NCBI GenBank assembly: GCA_002422505.1
Contig: DIVX01000141.1
Location: 468 to 64,467 of the forward strand
DNA length: 64,000 nt
Direction of reading: 5' to 3'
Source: Desulfovibrio sp. UBA6121
GTDB lineage: Bacteria; Desulfobacterota; Desulfovibrionia; Desulfovibrionales; Desulfovibrionaceae
Below are positions 24,775-34,317 of the stretch, in pieces. The notes under the pieces are model-generated. The model worked only from the letters and a program-made list of their open reading frames with translations, ran no database searches and was not told the DNA's origin. A program made the position numbers and the translations under genes. Position 1 is the stretch's first letter, and the number at the start of each line of letters is the position of its first letter.

Positions 24775-25989
24775 ATGAACAAGACGAGTGCGATCTCACC
24801 GGTCGCCATGATGAAGCTGTTCTGGAAACATGCCCGCCACCCCTGGATTTTACGGCGCTTGGCCGCCCTGCAGGGGGAGAAGTGGATGTTCAACGCCTTT
24901 GGCCCGGGGGGAACGCAAGGCCAGGCCGACCGCATCCGTCAGTTCAGCATGCGCATTACCGATGTCTGCAATTTGCGTTGCATCATGTGCGGCCAGTGGG
25001 GTGAAAACGGCTTCCTGGCCAAGCAGAACATAGCGGAACTCAAGAAGAACGAGGTCAGACCGGAGCGCTATATTGAGCTGCTTACGGATTTGAAGCAGCA
25101 CGGGCACACACCAACAGTGTATTTATGGGGTGGCGAGCCGACGCTGTACCAGGGCACCGTCGACATCATCCGCCATGCCGCCAGCCTGGGCATGCCCCCG
25201 GCCATAGCCACCAACGGCACAAAGCTCGCCTCCGTGGCCGAGGCCTTTGCCACCGCGCCTTTGTACCTCATGCAGGTGTCGATTGACGGCCACAACTCCG
25301 CCTTGCATAACGCCATTCGCCGCAGTCCAAGCGGCAGCGACACCTTCGGGGAGATCATGCACGGCCTGGAGGTGCTGCGGGAGGCCCGCGCCCGCGCAAA
25401 CGGCGGTCTGCCCCTCATCGCCTCCCTCACCACTGTCTCGCGGGAGAACCACCAGCACCTGGTGGACATCTACGAACGTATTTCTCCCCACGCGGACATG
25501 CTGGTGTTCTATTTGTCGTGGTGGATAGACGAGCCCAGCGCCCAGCGCCACGAGGCGGACTATGAGCGCCGCTTTGGCGAGAAGCCCCAACTGCACCGGG
25601 GTTGGATAGGCGGCTGGCGGCCGGACGACTACGCCGTCATCGACGCCCAGCTGAAGGAATTGAACGCCCGCTCGCTGCGCAAGGGCCTGCCTCCGGCCAT
25701 CATCATCCCCTCTGTGCTGGGGCAGGACAACCTGCGGGCCTACTACACGGACCACGACAACACCTTCGGCTTCAACCGCTGCATCAGCATCTACCAGGCC
25801 GTGGAGATCGACAGCAACGGCGACATGTCGCCCTGCCGCGACTACCACGACTACATTGTGGGCAACGTGAAGGAGCACACAGTGCTTGAGCTGTGGAATT
25901 CCCCCCGGTACAAGGCCTTCCGCAAGAGCCTGACCAACGGGGGGCTCATGCCCGCCTGCACCCGCTGCTGCGGACTCATGGGCTACTGA
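24775..25989 (+). CDS. Radical SAM protein with C-terminal SPASM domain
   Basis: 404 residues from ATG 24775. The [4Fe-4S]-SAM motif is Cys65/Cys69/Cys72 (DVCNLRCIMCGQW), GGEP is at 119-122, and VSIDGHN marks a later barrel strand. A SPASM region follows with Cys336, Cys354, Cys395, Cys398 and Cys399 around DSNGDMSPCRDYHDYIVGNV and LELWNS, so a second auxiliary Fe-S cluster is likely. Family members mature peptides or modify sugars, nucleosides and lipids; substrate unknown. It is transcribed divergently from the glycan operon, and a MurG-like gene starts 8 bp after its stop. Confidence 0.9.
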   Translation: MNKTSAISPVAMMKLFWKHARHPWILRRLAALQGEKWMFNAFGPGGTQGQADRIRQFSMRITDVCNLRCIMCGQWGENGFLAKQNIAELKKNEVRPERYIELLTDLKQHGHTPTVYLWGGEPTLYQGTVDIIRHAASLGMPPAIATNGTKLASVAEAFATAPLYLMQVSIDGHNSALHNAIRRSPSGSDTFGEIMHGLEVLREARARANGGLPLIASLTTVSRENHQHLVDIYERISPHADMLVFYLSWWIDEPSAQRHEADYERRFGEKPQLHRGWIGGWRPDDYAVIDAQLKELNARSLRKGLPPAIIIPSVLGQDNLRAYYTDHDNTFGFNRCISIYQAVEIDSNGDMSPCRDYHDYIVGNVKEHTVLELWNSPRYKAFRKSLTNGGLMPACTRCCGLMGY

Positions 25990-25997
25990 GGCCCCCC

Positions 25998-27032
25998 GTG
26001 GCGCGCATAGCCTGGGGCATCATGGGCGACTCGCGCGGGCATTTGACCCGCGCCCTGGTCATGGCCGAGGCCCTGCGCGGGCACGAGCTGCTGTTCGTCG
26101 GCGGCGGCTGCGTGGAGGAACTGGCCGCCTTGGGCCACCGGGTGCTCAAGGTGCCCATGCTCACCACTTTCATCCGAGACGGGCGCGTGCGGCTGGCCGC
26201 AACAGCGGGCCAGTGCCTTGGCGCAATCCTTGGGGAAGGGCGGGTGCGTCGGCGCCTTATCCGCGAACTGGAAGCCTTCGGGGCGGACTGCGCCGTGAGC
26301 GATTACGAATACTTCTTGCCGCGTGCGGCCCGGACCATGGGCCTGCCGTCCTTGAGCTTCGACCATCAACATGTTTTGACCAAGTGCCGCGTGGAGAATC
26401 CCCCTGGCCTGGTCTTGCCCGGCATGACCATGCGCGCCGTGGTGCGCAACCTCTTCAGCGTGCCGGAGCGCTCTTTCGTCCTTTCCTTCTTTCATGCCGA
26501 GCCGCGCACGCCAGACACCCGTCTGCTGCCGCCCATCCTGCGGCCGGATGTCGTCGCCCTGCGGCCTCGGGCCGGGGAGCACATACTGGCCTACTTTCGG
26601 GCTGGGCTGCCTGCGGGCTTGCTGGAGGCGTTGGAGACGACGGGCCGGGAGATCCGGCTGTATGGGCAGGGCCAGGGACCGGGGCGGGGGCGGGTGCGGC
26701 TGTGCGCCGGGGGCCGCCAGGCTTTTTTGGATGACCTGGCAGGCTGCGCATACGTGGCCGCAACGGGCGGGCACAACCTCATCTGCGAGGCCCTGCATTT
26801 GGGCAAGCCGCTTCTGGCGGCCATGCCGATGTTCTTTGAGCAGGATGTGAACGCCTGGAACCTGCGGCGCATGGGCTGCGGCGAGAGTGGGCACCTGGAG
26901 CCTTCGCCCGCGCGGCTTGTGCGCAGTTTCGAGACGCGGCGGGAGGAGTTCGCCGCCGCCGCCGCGCGCTGCAATGTGAATGGCAACGCAGAGGTGCTTG
27001 CCGCGCTGACCGGGTTTATTTCGGGGCGCTGA
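25998..27032 (+). CDS. MurG-like (GT28-type) glycosyltransferase
   Basis: 344 residues taking the GTG at 25998 as start, which gives the expected N-terminus VARIAWGIMGDSRGHLTRAL with a glycine-rich nucleotide-fold loop. The upstream reading from 25893 overlaps the radical SAM gene and has no support. The C-terminal AYVAATGGHNLICEALHLGKPLLAAMPMFFEQDVNAWNLRRMG is the donor-binding end seen in MurG/UGT-type GT-B enzymes. These transfer sugars to lipid or small acceptors. The 3' end overlaps the convergent HlyD-like gene by 17 bp, an antisense overlap of coding ends. Confidence 0.8.
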   Translation: MARIAWGIMGDSRGHLTRALVMAEALRGHELLFVGGGCVEELAALGHRVLKVPMLTTFIRDGRVRLAATAGQCLGAILGEGRVRRRLIRELEAFGADCAVSDYEYFLPRAARTMGLPSLSFDHQHVLTKCRVENPPGLVLPGMTMRAVVRNLFSVPERSFVLSFFHAEPRTPDTRLLPPILRPDVVALRPRAGEHILAYFRAGLPAGLLEALETTGREIRLYGQGQGPGRGRVRLCAGGRQAFLDDLAGCAYVAATGGHNLICEALHLGKPLLAAMPMFFEQDVNAWNLRRMGCGESGHLEPSPARLVRSFETRREEFAAAAARCNVNGNAEVLAALTGFISGR

Positions 27033-28077
27033 CCGGCTGACCCGCCTGCTGTGTTGCGGCCTTCTGCGGGGCAGGCTGCGGGGCAGGCTGAACTGGCTGG
27101 GGGGCCGGCTGGGGGGCCGGTTCGTCCGCAGGCTTGGCCTTGAAGGTCACCCGCACCTTGTTGCCATCGCGGATGGCCAGGTCCGGGTTGGGCACGGTGA
27201 GTTCGAAGATGTAGTAAGAAGGTGCGGCGAGGCTGTTGTCCTGCGCCGCCCACGATACGGACGTAAGCTTGGCCTCCATGGGGGGGGCGTTGGACGAATC
27301 CAGGCTGATGCTGGCGGTTTCGCCGGATTTGAGCCTGTCTCTTTCGCTTTCGTGCACCTGTCCGCGAATGACCATGGGGTCCATGACCCCCAGCGTCATG
27401 ACCTTGCCGCCAATGGTCGCTCCGGGGGTGACCGAGGTTTCGACGCCGATGATGTGGCCGTCTTGCGGGGCGCGTACGATGAGGAAGCGCGGCTGCGAGC
27501 CCGAAGTGATCTTCTGCCCCAGCAGGTCGGACAGCACCTTGAGGTCCTCGCTGGCGGACCGCCGGGCATCGGCCAGGGTCTGCCGGGCGTTTTCAAGCTG
27601 GTTCAGTCCGAAGGTCTTCTGTTCCAGCAGCTCGGGCAGGGCGTTGCGCGGGGCCAGGTTGGCGGCCGTGAGCTTCTGCGTTTCTGCGATGCTGCGCTCC
27701 AACTGGTTCATCTTGAGTTCGTACTGCTGGATCAGGAGCTCCTGGGTTTGAATTCCCGGGCCCTTGTTGGCGCGTTGCATCATGGCTGCTGCGTCGTTGG
27801 GCAAAAGCTCCATGCGCAGGAGCGGGTCGTCCTTCTTCACCGCCTGGCCCACATGCGCCAGCACTTCTGTCACCTTGGCCGCCATGGGCGTGTTGATGTT
27901 CATGGTGAGCGCGCAATACGCCCGGCCTTGCAGCACGAGGTCCTTTGCGGAGTTGGCCTTCGGCGCCGCAGGCGGGGCTGGCACGGCAAGCGTTTTGGGT
28001 CGCAGGTAGAACGCAGCGCCGATGCCGATGAGCAGCACCAGCAGGGCGGCAACACTAATTTTTTTCCAGTTCCACAT
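27016..28077 (-). CDS. HlyD/MacA-type periplasmic adaptor (membrane fusion protein)
   Basis: 353 residues from ATG 28077. One N-terminal membrane helix (VAALLVLLIGIGAAFYL) is followed by a lipoyl-like half (MAAKVTEVLAHVGQAVKKDDPLLRM), an alpha-hairpin of coiled coil (~105-190), the second lipoyl half (FLIVRAPQDGHIIGVETSVTPGATI) and a beta-barrel. The end is a Pro/Gln/Ala repeat tail. It should bridge the inner-membrane ABC permease to the TolC-like channel encoded next to it. The start overlaps the TolC-like gene by 23 bp. It is the last gene of the PKS operon. Confidence 0.9.
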   Translation of the reverse strand: MWNWKKISVAALLVLLIGIGAAFYLRPKTLAVPAPPAAPKANSAKDLVLQGRAYCALTMNINTPMAAKVTEVLAHVGQAVKKDDPLLRMELLPNDAAAMMQRANKGPGIQTQELLIQQYELKMNQLERSIAETQKLTAANLAPRNALPELLEQKTFGLNQLENARQTLADARRSASEDLKVLSDLLGQKITSGSQPRFLIVRAPQDGHIIGVETSVTPGATIGGKVMTLGVMDPMVIRGQVHESERDRLKSGETASISLDSSNAPPMEAKLTSVSWAAQDNSLAAPSYYIFELTVPNPDLAIRDGNKVRVTFKAKPADEPAPQPAPQPVQPAPQPAPQKAATQQAGQPVSAPK

Positions 28078-29449
28078 ATCTCACCCGCACGTGCTCAGCT
28101 ATCAGGCTTCCCGTGACGATCTTCATGTTGAGGCGAGCCTCGCTGAGAGTCTGCTGCGCCTTTATGGCCTCCAACTGCGCCCGTATCGCTGTTTCCCGGA
28201 AGCCGACAAGCGCATCGTAGGGCACCGAACCAGCACTGTAGCTGATCTCCTTGCGCGTCACCTCGAGTCTTTGCAATGCCGCCTTGGTCTGGGCGATGGA
28301 GGCTGCCTCGGCGTTTGCATCCAGGGCAGCCCGCAGTTCCTCTGTGATTTGCTGAACTTTTTGCAGAAGCAGCTTTCCGGAGAGTTTTTCTTTCTGCACC
28401 TTCATCTTTGCCCGGTCAGTCGCACGCAGGGTTTCGCCCCAGGCCCAGATGGGAACCGAGGCTTGAAGCGAGGCGTAATATGGCAGGTTGCCCTGCTGGT
28501 TGGACATGGGATCCGGGGTGCGGAAGCCGAAAGCAAATTTGGGGATGTGCATCGCCTGGGCCAGCATGACGTTGAAGGTCTCAAGCTTTTCGCGCAGCGT
28601 CTGGGCTTGCAGGCTTAAGTTTTGCTTCATGAGTCGCTCGGGATCAAGAGGCTGGTCGAACTCCTGGTTCGGCTCAATCTGCTCCTTGATCATCGCGGTG
28701 TTGAACGTCACCTTTTCCGCGCGGTCTAGGCCGATGAGTTGCTTGAGGGTCTGGAGGGTCAGTTCGCGCTTGCGAATGGCGCGGCTCAGCTCCAGGCGCG
28801 CAAGGGCAAGCCGTTGATCCGCCATTTTGTGGTCCAGGGCCGAGATGGTGCCCGCATCAAGCTTGTTCCATGTGTACCGTACCAGGGCCTCCATCACTAC
28901 AACCAGTTCCTTGCGGGCCGTTATTTCTTCGTCAAGGCTGTTCACCTCGAGGAAGGCGTACCCGATCTTTTCAAGCATTTCCTGGATGGCGATGACGTGG
29001 AGCAACTCAGAGAGCTGCACGGAGAATTTGCTGGCATCGTGGCCGATATAGGCGGAGATGGGGTCGTACGGCCCGGTGGAAAAGCTGATGTTGATGCTTT
29101 CCTTGTAGGTTCTCTTGTTGTTCTCGTTATTCTGGATGACTGGGACGTCGTAGGTTGCGACGAGGTTGAGCTTGGGAAACATCCGGTACCAGACGTCCTT
29201 TTCATCGAGTTTGCTCACCTCGATATCTATCTGGGTGGTGCGTAGCGTCTCGGAGCGCGCCAGGGCGATCTTCAACGCTTCCAGCATCCCCAGGGGGGCG
29301 TTCAGGTCCACCGGGGCGGAACCCATGGTTCTGAGCGTTATGGTGGTATCCGCCGCGCGTGCGGAAACCGGTGCGCCCAGCATACCGAAGCTGAGCGTAA
29401 GGATGGCGACGGCCAGGCCCCGCAGTAATCTGCTGTGTCTAGGTGGCAT
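28055..29449 (-). CDS. TolC-family outer-membrane efflux protein
   Basis: 464 residues with a signal peptide (residues 1-32, ending in ARA-A). The rest has the long alternating helix pattern of TolC monomers in two repeats, with ALKIALARSETLRTTQIDIEVSKLDEK in the first and LRATDRAKMKVQKEKLSGKLLLQKVQQITEELR plus SYSAGSVPYDALVGFRETAIRAQLEAIKAQQTL in the second. It should form the trimeric outer-membrane duct of a tripartite exporter. Neighbours encode its adaptor, ABC ATPase and MacB-type permease, all on one strand. Confidence 0.85.
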   Translation of the reverse strand: MPPRHSRLLRGLAVAILTLSFGMLGAPVSARAADTTITLRTMGSAPVDLNAPLGMLEALKIALARSETLRTTQIDIEVSKLDEKDVWYRMFPKLNLVATYDVPVIQNNENNKRTYKESINISFSTGPYDPISAYIGHDASKFSVQLSELLHVIAIQEMLEKIGYAFLEVNSLDEEITARKELVVVMEALVRYTWNKLDAGTISALDHKMADQRLALARLELSRAIRKRELTLQTLKQLIGLDRAEKVTFNTAMIKEQIEPNQEFDQPLDPERLMKQNLSLQAQTLREKLETFNVMLAQAMHIPKFAFGFRTPDPMSNQQGNLPYYASLQASVPIWAWGETLRATDRAKMKVQKEKLSGKLLLQKVQQITEELRAALDANAEAASIAQTKAALQRLEVTRKEISYSAGSVPYDALVGFRETAIRAQLEAIKAQQTLSEARLNMKIVTGSLIAEHVRVRYVELEKN

Positions 29450-29462
29450 GTCGTTTACTCTC

Positions 29463-30152
29463 TCAAGATATCGCTACAAGCTGACCCTTTTGCATGGTGA
29501 AGGCGCGTGTGCAACGTTTCGCCACAGCCGGGTCGTGCGTCACAATGAGCATGGTTGTGTCGTGCTCGCGCACTATCTGCTGAAAATACTCCATGACCAT
29601 GTCGCTGGTGCCCTTGTCCAACTGTCCTGTCGGCTCATCTCCCAGCAGAACTTTAGGGTTGTTCACCAGGGCGCGGGCAATGGCCACGCGTTGTTGCTCG
29701 CCGCCGGAAAGGCGGTTTGTCGGATAATCAATGCGGTGGGTGAGCCCCACACGTCCAAGTGCCTGCTCAATGGTTTGGCGGCGCATGGCCAACGGCACGC
29801 GTGCGTAGATGAGCGGGTACTCCAGATTTTCATATACGCTTGAGTGCTCGAAAAGGTTGCAGGACTGAAGGATGAAACCGAGGTATTCCCGCCGGAAGGC
29901 CGCCTGCCTGTCTTCGGAAAGGCCGAACATGTCGTGCCCCAGAATGGTGTAGCGACCGGCCGTGGGCGGAGCCAACAGCCCGATGATGTGCAGCAGGCTT
30001 GACTTTCCGCAGCCGGAAGGCCCCATGATGGCGACCATCTCGCCTGCATGCAGATCCAGGTTGACCCCGCAGAGCACGTCTATGTTTTCTGCGGTGGTGG
30101 CGTATGTTTTTCGCAGCGCCTCAATGCGCACAATCGCATCTTTTTTATTCAT
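29463..30152 (-). CDS. ABC transporter ATP-binding protein (MacB/LolD type)
   Basis: 229 residues. Walker A GPSGCGKS is at 44-51, the ABC signature LSGGEQQR at 148-155, Walker B VLLGDEP at 168-174, and the switch His in IVTHDP near 207. The MacB/LolD-type ATPase drives mechanotransmission rather than substrate translocation through a channel. It overlaps the start-proximal permease gene by 8 bp and lies 13 bp before the TolC-like gene, so one exporter is encoded as permease-ATPase-TolC-adaptor. Confidence 0.94.
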   Translation of the reverse strand: MNKKDAIVRIEALRKTYATTAENIDVLCGVNLDLHAGEMVAIMGPSGCGKSSLLHIIGLLAPPTAGRYTILGHDMFGLSEDRQAAFRREYLGFILQSCNLFEHSSVYENLEYPLIYARVPLAMRRQTIEQALGRVGLTHRIDYPTNRLSGGEQQRVAIARALVNNPKVLLGDEPTGQLDKGTSDMVMEYFQQIVREHDTTMLIVTHDPAVAKRCTRAFTMQKGQLVAIS

Positions 30153-31335
30153 AGCGTATCGCCGCCACGGAGTCCATGCGTGCGGCCCGCAGGGCCGGGT
30201 AGAAGCCTGTGGCCACGCCGAGCACAGCCGAGAACACGAAGCTTATGCCTGCGTTCAGGAAAAAGAGAGCCATGGAAGGCTTGTCCTGCAGGTAGGCGCC
30301 TGCCGTTTGCACTACGATGAACGCCAGCACGATGCCGATCAAGGCTGCGCTCAGGCTTAAGGTTAGGGCCTCGCAAAGAAACTGCGCCAGAATGTCGCAC
30401 TGCTCCGCGCCCATGGCCTTTTTGAGCCCGATTTCCCGCGTGCGGGCGATGACTGAGCTCATCATGCCATTCCAGATGCCGAAACCGCCCACGGTCAGTG
30501 TGGCGGCGATGGAAACCGCGACAAATAGCTGGATCCACCAGATCATGGAAATCACACGCTCCAATTGTTTGGCCGCGATGTCAACTTTCAGGAATTTGGG
30601 ATTCTGGTGCTGCGCAACAATGCCAGGAATGGCCGCGCCCACGCTGAGCACACCGTCCCAGGCGCGGCAGCGCACCATCAGGCGGTCCGCGCGCATGGTT
30701 CCGTTGCTGCGGCGCACCGCGCTGGTCAGCGGAAGCAGGGCGAACTTCTTGCGGTCGCCCACCTGCAGGCCGCCAACGACGCCTATTATTTTGAACACCT
30801 CTGTGCGGATTGGCAAGTACTGGCCCACGGGATCTTCTGTGTCGAAAAGGTTTTTGGCCAATTCTTCGCCCAAAACGCACACCCTTTCCCCGGCCTCCAC
30901 CTCCTGGGCGCCAAAAAGCCGACCTTTAATGGCGGCGAGGCTGCTGGTGTGCCAGTAGTGTTCGTCCACTCCGAGCAGCGGCGTGGCTGTGGTCTTTCCG
31001 CGCCAGTAAAGCGCCAGCCAGTCCACATAGTCCGTGGCCACGCTGGCGGACTCCACTTCAGGCAGGGCGCGTATGGCCTCCACTGTTTCCGGCAGAAAGG
31101 ATTGCGGCGCGGCGGTGGTGTCGGTGGAGGTGGTGAAGCCGGCCAGAATGACCGTGGCCCCGCCAAGCAGGTCCAGGTCGCGGTTCATGTCATGTTTCAA
31201 CTGGTCGCCCAGGGTCAGCATGGTGATGAGGCTTGAGGTGCCCAGCGCCACGGCAAGCACGACCCCCAGGCTGCGTCTTCGCTGCCGGAAGACCTGCCGC
31301 ACGCTGATGTGCAGGATGTCGTGCAGGGCAATCAA
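30145..31335 (-). CDS. MacB/FtsX-like ABC transporter permease
   Basis: 396 residues from a TTG at 31335 with AGGTGG upstream. The topology is one N-terminal helix (~22-42), a large periplasmic MacB-PCD-type domain, and three C-terminal helices, with the conserved VIARTREIGLKKAMGAEQCDILAQFLCEALTLS and a terminal [20 protein letters not shown]. The family extracts lipids, lipoproteins, peptides or toxins from the inner membrane or periplasm. It follows the small 66-codon ORF by 45 bp with no terminator between, so it is part of the PKS operon. Confidence 0.92.
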   Translation of the reverse strand: MIALHDILHISVRQVFRQRRRSLGVVLAVALGTSSLITMLTLGDQLKHDMNRDLDLLGGATVILAGFTTSTDTTAAPQSFLPETVEAIRALPEVESASVATDYVDWLALYWRGKTTATPLLGVDEHYWHTSSLAAIKGRLFGAQEVEAGERVCVLGEELAKNLFDTEDPVGQYLPIRTEVFKIIGVVGGLQVGDRKKFALLPLTSAVRRSNGTMRADRLMVRCRAWDGVLSVGAAIPGIVAQHQNPKFLKVDIAAKQLERVISMIWWIQLFVAVSIAATLTVGGFGIWNGMMSSVIARTREIGLKKAMGAEQCDILAQFLCEALTLSLSAALIGIVLAFIVVQTAGAYLQDKPSMALFFLNAGISFVFSAVLGVATGFYPALRAARMDSVAAIRYE

Positions 31336-31380
31336 GGCAATAAACCACCTTTTTGACGGGTTCGAAAATTCAGCTGTTGT

Positions 31381-31581
31381 TTATGCAAAAGCCGGGCCGA
31401 GTATTTTGCGGGTGCTTTGGAGGTGTATTCCTGCCGCCCCCGCAGCATTAATGCTGCCGAAAAACTCTTGCACCATGTCTTCACCATGCATTCCACGAAT
31501 GACCATCGCCGTTGAGGTTGCGGCGCGGCTGCGTCCATCAAGACTTTTAGAGTCCATCGTTCGGAAAGTTGTCTCCCTCAT
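31381..31581 (-). CDS. Small ORF, 66 residues, coupled to the YbhN-like gene
   Basis: The ATG at 31581 overlaps the stop of the preceding gene (ATGA) and has GGAG 5 bp upstream, so it looks like a translated, coupled small gene. The product is polar at the N-terminus (MRETTFRTMDSKSLDGRSRA) and then MVIRGMHGEDMVQEFFGSIN, followed by AAGAAGIHLQSTRKILGPAFA. No signal peptide or membrane helix is evident. I recognise no family. Its place between the lipid genes and the exporter genes suggests a regulator, carrier or exported peptide; none of these can be shown from sequence. Confidence 0.5.
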   Translation of the reverse strand: MRETTFRTMDSKSLDGRSRAATSTAMVIRGMHGEDMVQEFFGSINAAGAAGIHLQSTRKILGPAFA

Positions 31582-32633
31582 CGTGGCTCCACAGGGGGCG
31601 ATTGCTCCTGTGGTGCGGCGCGTGCTCCCCGAAGCAGTGCGCCAAGGGAGAAACCACAGGCCCATAAGCTGACCGCACCCAGCAGAAGCGAAACTGCGGT
31701 GGTCAGGGCGTGGTAGAGAATGGCGAAGGCCAGGGCCTGCTCCGTGCCGACGCCGAAAATGCCCAGGCCCAGCATTATCGCCCCGTGCGTGGTGCCTATG
31801 CCCGCAGGCATTGGCGCAACGATGAGTCCGAGCACGGTGAGGCACATGGCGAGCATGGCGCAGGCCAAGGCCGGTGGCACAAACAGCGCTGTCATGCCGA
31901 CCTGGAAGCTTAGCACCACCAGGGCCCAGGTCAGCAACGAAAGCCCCCCGCCAAGAAACAGTACGCGGCCATGGAACAGGGAGCGCACCCCGACCAGCAC
32001 GGCGCTGGCGCGCGATTCCCACAGAGCGGGGTCCCGCCGCAGCATTTGCGCCAGGTTGCGCACGCAGCGTTGCGCCAGGGGCTCAAAGGCGCAGAGGCTC
32101 CAGGCCGCGCCGATGATGCCCAGAAGGCTTGCACTGGCGACCCAGAGCCCGCCGCCCGCCGCCAGGGGCTGGGCTTGCGCCTGGCTCAGCAGGGGCAAGG
32201 TGGCGGCAAAAATAGCCAGCACGGCCAGTACGTCAAGCACCCTGTCTACAAAGAGCCGCGAGAGCGCCTCGCTGCGGCCGCCAGGCAGGTGCGGCCCCAG
32301 AAGCAGGGCCATGCACATGTCGCCAGAGCGCAGCGGCAGCAGGCAATTGACCATGACGCCGATGTTGTAGACATGGATGGTGCGCAGCAGGCTGGTTCGG
32401 CTTTGCAGCACCACATGCAGCCGCAAGGCGCGCACTAGGTTGGACAGCACGGCCAGCAGCACCAGCAGCAACACAAGGCCCGGTCTTGCCTGGCGCAGCA
32501 CCCCCGCCAGGGCGTCCAAATCAACCGAGCTCGCCAGCCACAGGGCGACTGCGGCGCTCAGGGCAATGCCTAGGAGCGGCGGGACGGCTCGCAGCCATGA
32601 CCCGCGCGCGGAAGGGCAGGTGCGCGCGTTCAT
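31578..32633 (-). CDS. YbhN/MprF-type lysylphosphatidylglycerol synthase transmembrane (UPF0104) protein
   Basis: 351 residues, about eight membrane helices. The UPF0104/LPG-synthase-TM pattern is present: LLRTIHVYNIGVMVNCLLPLRSGDMCMALLLG with the conserved glycine/arginine loop, SRLFVDRVLDVLAVLAI, and LGLIVAPMPAGIGTTHGAIMLGLGIFGV. Members act as lipid flippases or membrane-lipid handling proteins (the N-terminal part of MprF is the model). It lacks the soluble aminoacyl-transferase domain of MprF. Overlaps of 4 bp on both sides tie it to the polytopic protein upstream and the small ORF downstream. Confidence 0.85.
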   Translation of the reverse strand: MNARTCPSARGSWLRAVPPLLGIALSAAVALWLASSVDLDALAGVLRQARPGLVLLLVLLAVLSNLVRALRLHVVLQSRTSLLRTIHVYNIGVMVNCLLPLRSGDMCMALLLGPHLPGGRSEALSRLFVDRVLDVLAVLAIFAATLPLLSQAQAQPLAAGGGLWVASASLLGIIGAAWSLCAFEPLAQRCVRNLAQMLRRDPALWESRASAVLVGVRSLFHGRVLFLGGGLSLLTWALVVLSFQVGMTALFVPPALACAMLAMCLTVLGLIVAPMPAGIGTTHGAIMLGLGIFGVGTEQALAFAILYHALTTAVSLLLGAVSLWACGFSLGALLRGARAAPQEQSPPVEPR

Positions 32634-34273
32634 TGGGCGGCGCTCGCCAAGGGCTCACGCATGTCGAGCACAAGGGTGCGGGCGTCCACCTGGGCGGCCT
32701 TGAAGTGACCGGAGAGCGCTGCGAACTGCGGCGCACCAGCCGCGAGCTTGCGGATTCTTGTGCTGAAGGGCTCGAAAAACGGGGTCCGGGCCAGGAATTC
32801 CGGTTCGTACTGCCGCTGGTCAACCACGAAGAAGTCGATGCCCTCCTCGTGGCAGAAGCGCGCCAGTTCCTCCGGGTGCGTGGCGTAGCTGGCCGTGGCC
32901 AGCCGCTCCAGCCGGGGCCCCAGCTGCGTCCAGTAGCCGGTGCTCCAGGGGTGGGCCAGCTCGAAGGAGGCGTAAACGTTTCGCTGGCCAAAGGTCAGCA
33001 CATTGTCCATCAACTCCGGCGGGCCGGCAAAGCGTGCGCTCTTGGGGGTGGAGCGGGCGTACTCGTACAGCGCCGTCCCTGCGGAGTAGTCGTACAATTC
33101 CACGCCGTATTGCCGCGCCGCACCCAGGAGCAGGGCGCAGGCCAGCAGCGACGCGGCCAGAATCTTGGGAGCGCCAGCCAGCCGGGGCCGGAAGAGGGCG
33201 TCCAGCAAAAAGGCCACACCCAGGCAAAGGAGGATGTTGGTTGTGTATTCCAAATAGCGCGAGGGCACGAAAAGCTTGAAGGCGGCCAGCCGCGCCACGG
33301 CATAGAGCCCCAGCGAAGCCCCCAGCAGGGAGCCCAGGACGGCCGCGTGGGGGGCCAGCGCCTGCCACCGGGCGCGGCGCGCCCCCAGAACCAGGGCGGG
33401 CAGCAGCAGGCAGGTGAAGGCGATGCCGGGAACGAGCCCCTGGCGGAAGGGGGCAAACACGCTCCAGGGCCGGGCGACGAGTTCCCAGCCCAACGAAGGT
33501 ATGGGCAGCAGATTTAGCCGACCGCCAGCATGGAACTCTGGCCGGTTTAGAACCTCTTTGGCCCAGGGGAGCGGCCCGAAGCCCGCAGCTCCCAGGCCGT
33601 GCTGCCAGGCCACGGCAAGGGCAAGGCAGGCGAGGCAGCAGCAGGCGTCGCGCCAGCCGTGCAGCAGCGGCGTGGCTTTGACGATGCGCAGGCGCCAGGC
33701 GGCCAGGTGCCCCGCTGCGGCCAGCAGGCACAGCAAAAGAATGTAGGGAATGAACAGGGCCTGCCCCAGCAGGGCGGCCAGGGCCAGGGGGCGGCTTTTG
33801 CGGGCAAGGGCGTAGAGGAACAGCAGCAGCAGCGGTGCGGCGAAGGCGCGCGCCAGGCCGCCGGAAATGTTCTCCATGAACGCGGGCGAAAGCCAGCAGG
33901 CGCAGAGTGCGGCCAGCCCCAGGCCGTGGTCTTTCAGGGCGCAGCCGGTGGAATAGAAGAGCGCGCCAAGCCAGGCGAAGAGCGTAACGGCCACGAGCTT
34001 GGAAAAGAAAAGCGGGGGAAAGGCCAGCACGCCCAGCCGGTACAGGCCCTGCACGCCCCAGGATACATACAGCTTGGCGTAATCGTTCAAAAGGTCCCGG
34101 GGGTAGAGGTCAGGGTCCAGCCAGCGCTGCATCCAGTAGAGCTGCTGGCGCACGTCGTCGTTAACCACAAAGGGATTGGCGAGGCCCGGCCACTGCGCCG
34201 CCACGCCCACCAGCGCCGAGGCGCAGAACGCCAGCAGGCCAGGGGCAAGGGGGGAGGTGCGTTGCATGGGCAT
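32630..34273 (-). CDS. Polytopic membrane protein, possible GT-C family glycosyltransferase
   Basis: 547 residues from ATG 34273 (GGAG upstream); the in-frame extension to 35341 lies inside the aminotransferase-like gene and was rejected. About ten membrane helices span residues 10-410, followed by a ~130-residue soluble C-terminal part (ELARFCHEEGIDFFVVDQRQYEPEFL). The first loop, QWPGLANPFVVNDDVRQQLYW, carries the NDD acidic residues expected in GT-C catalytic loops. Architecture parallels the protein encoded at 22829-24565. It could add a sugar from a polyprenyl donor to the lipid made by the neighbouring PKS. Confidence 0.65.
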   Translation of the reverse strand: MPMQRTSPLAPGLLAFCASALVGVAAQWPGLANPFVVNDDVRQQLYWMQRWLDPDLYPRDLLNDYAKLYVSWGVQGLYRLGVLAFPPLFFSKLVAVTLFAWLGALFYSTGCALKDHGLGLAALCACWLSPAFMENISGGLARAFAAPLLLLFLYALARKSRPLALAALLGQALFIPYILLLCLLAAAGHLAAWRLRIVKATPLLHGWRDACCCLACLALAVAWQHGLGAAGFGPLPWAKEVLNRPEFHAGGRLNLLPIPSLGWELVARPWSVFAPFRQGLVPGIAFTCLLLPALVLGARRARWQALAPHAAVLGSLLGASLGLYAVARLAAFKLFVPSRYLEYTTNILLCLGVAFLLDALFRPRLAGAPKILAASLLACALLLGAARQYGVELYDYSAGTALYEYARSTPKSARFAGPPELMDNVLTFGQRNVYASFELAHPWSTGYWTQLGPRLERLATASYATHPEELARFCHEEGIDFFVVDQRQYEPEFLARTPFFEPFSTRIRKLAAGAPQFAALSGHFKAAQVDARTLVLDMREPLASAAQ

Positions 34274-34317
34274 GGCGATCTGGCTCCGCGTCTGGGCTGG
34301 CAGAGGGCTGCGCCGCG

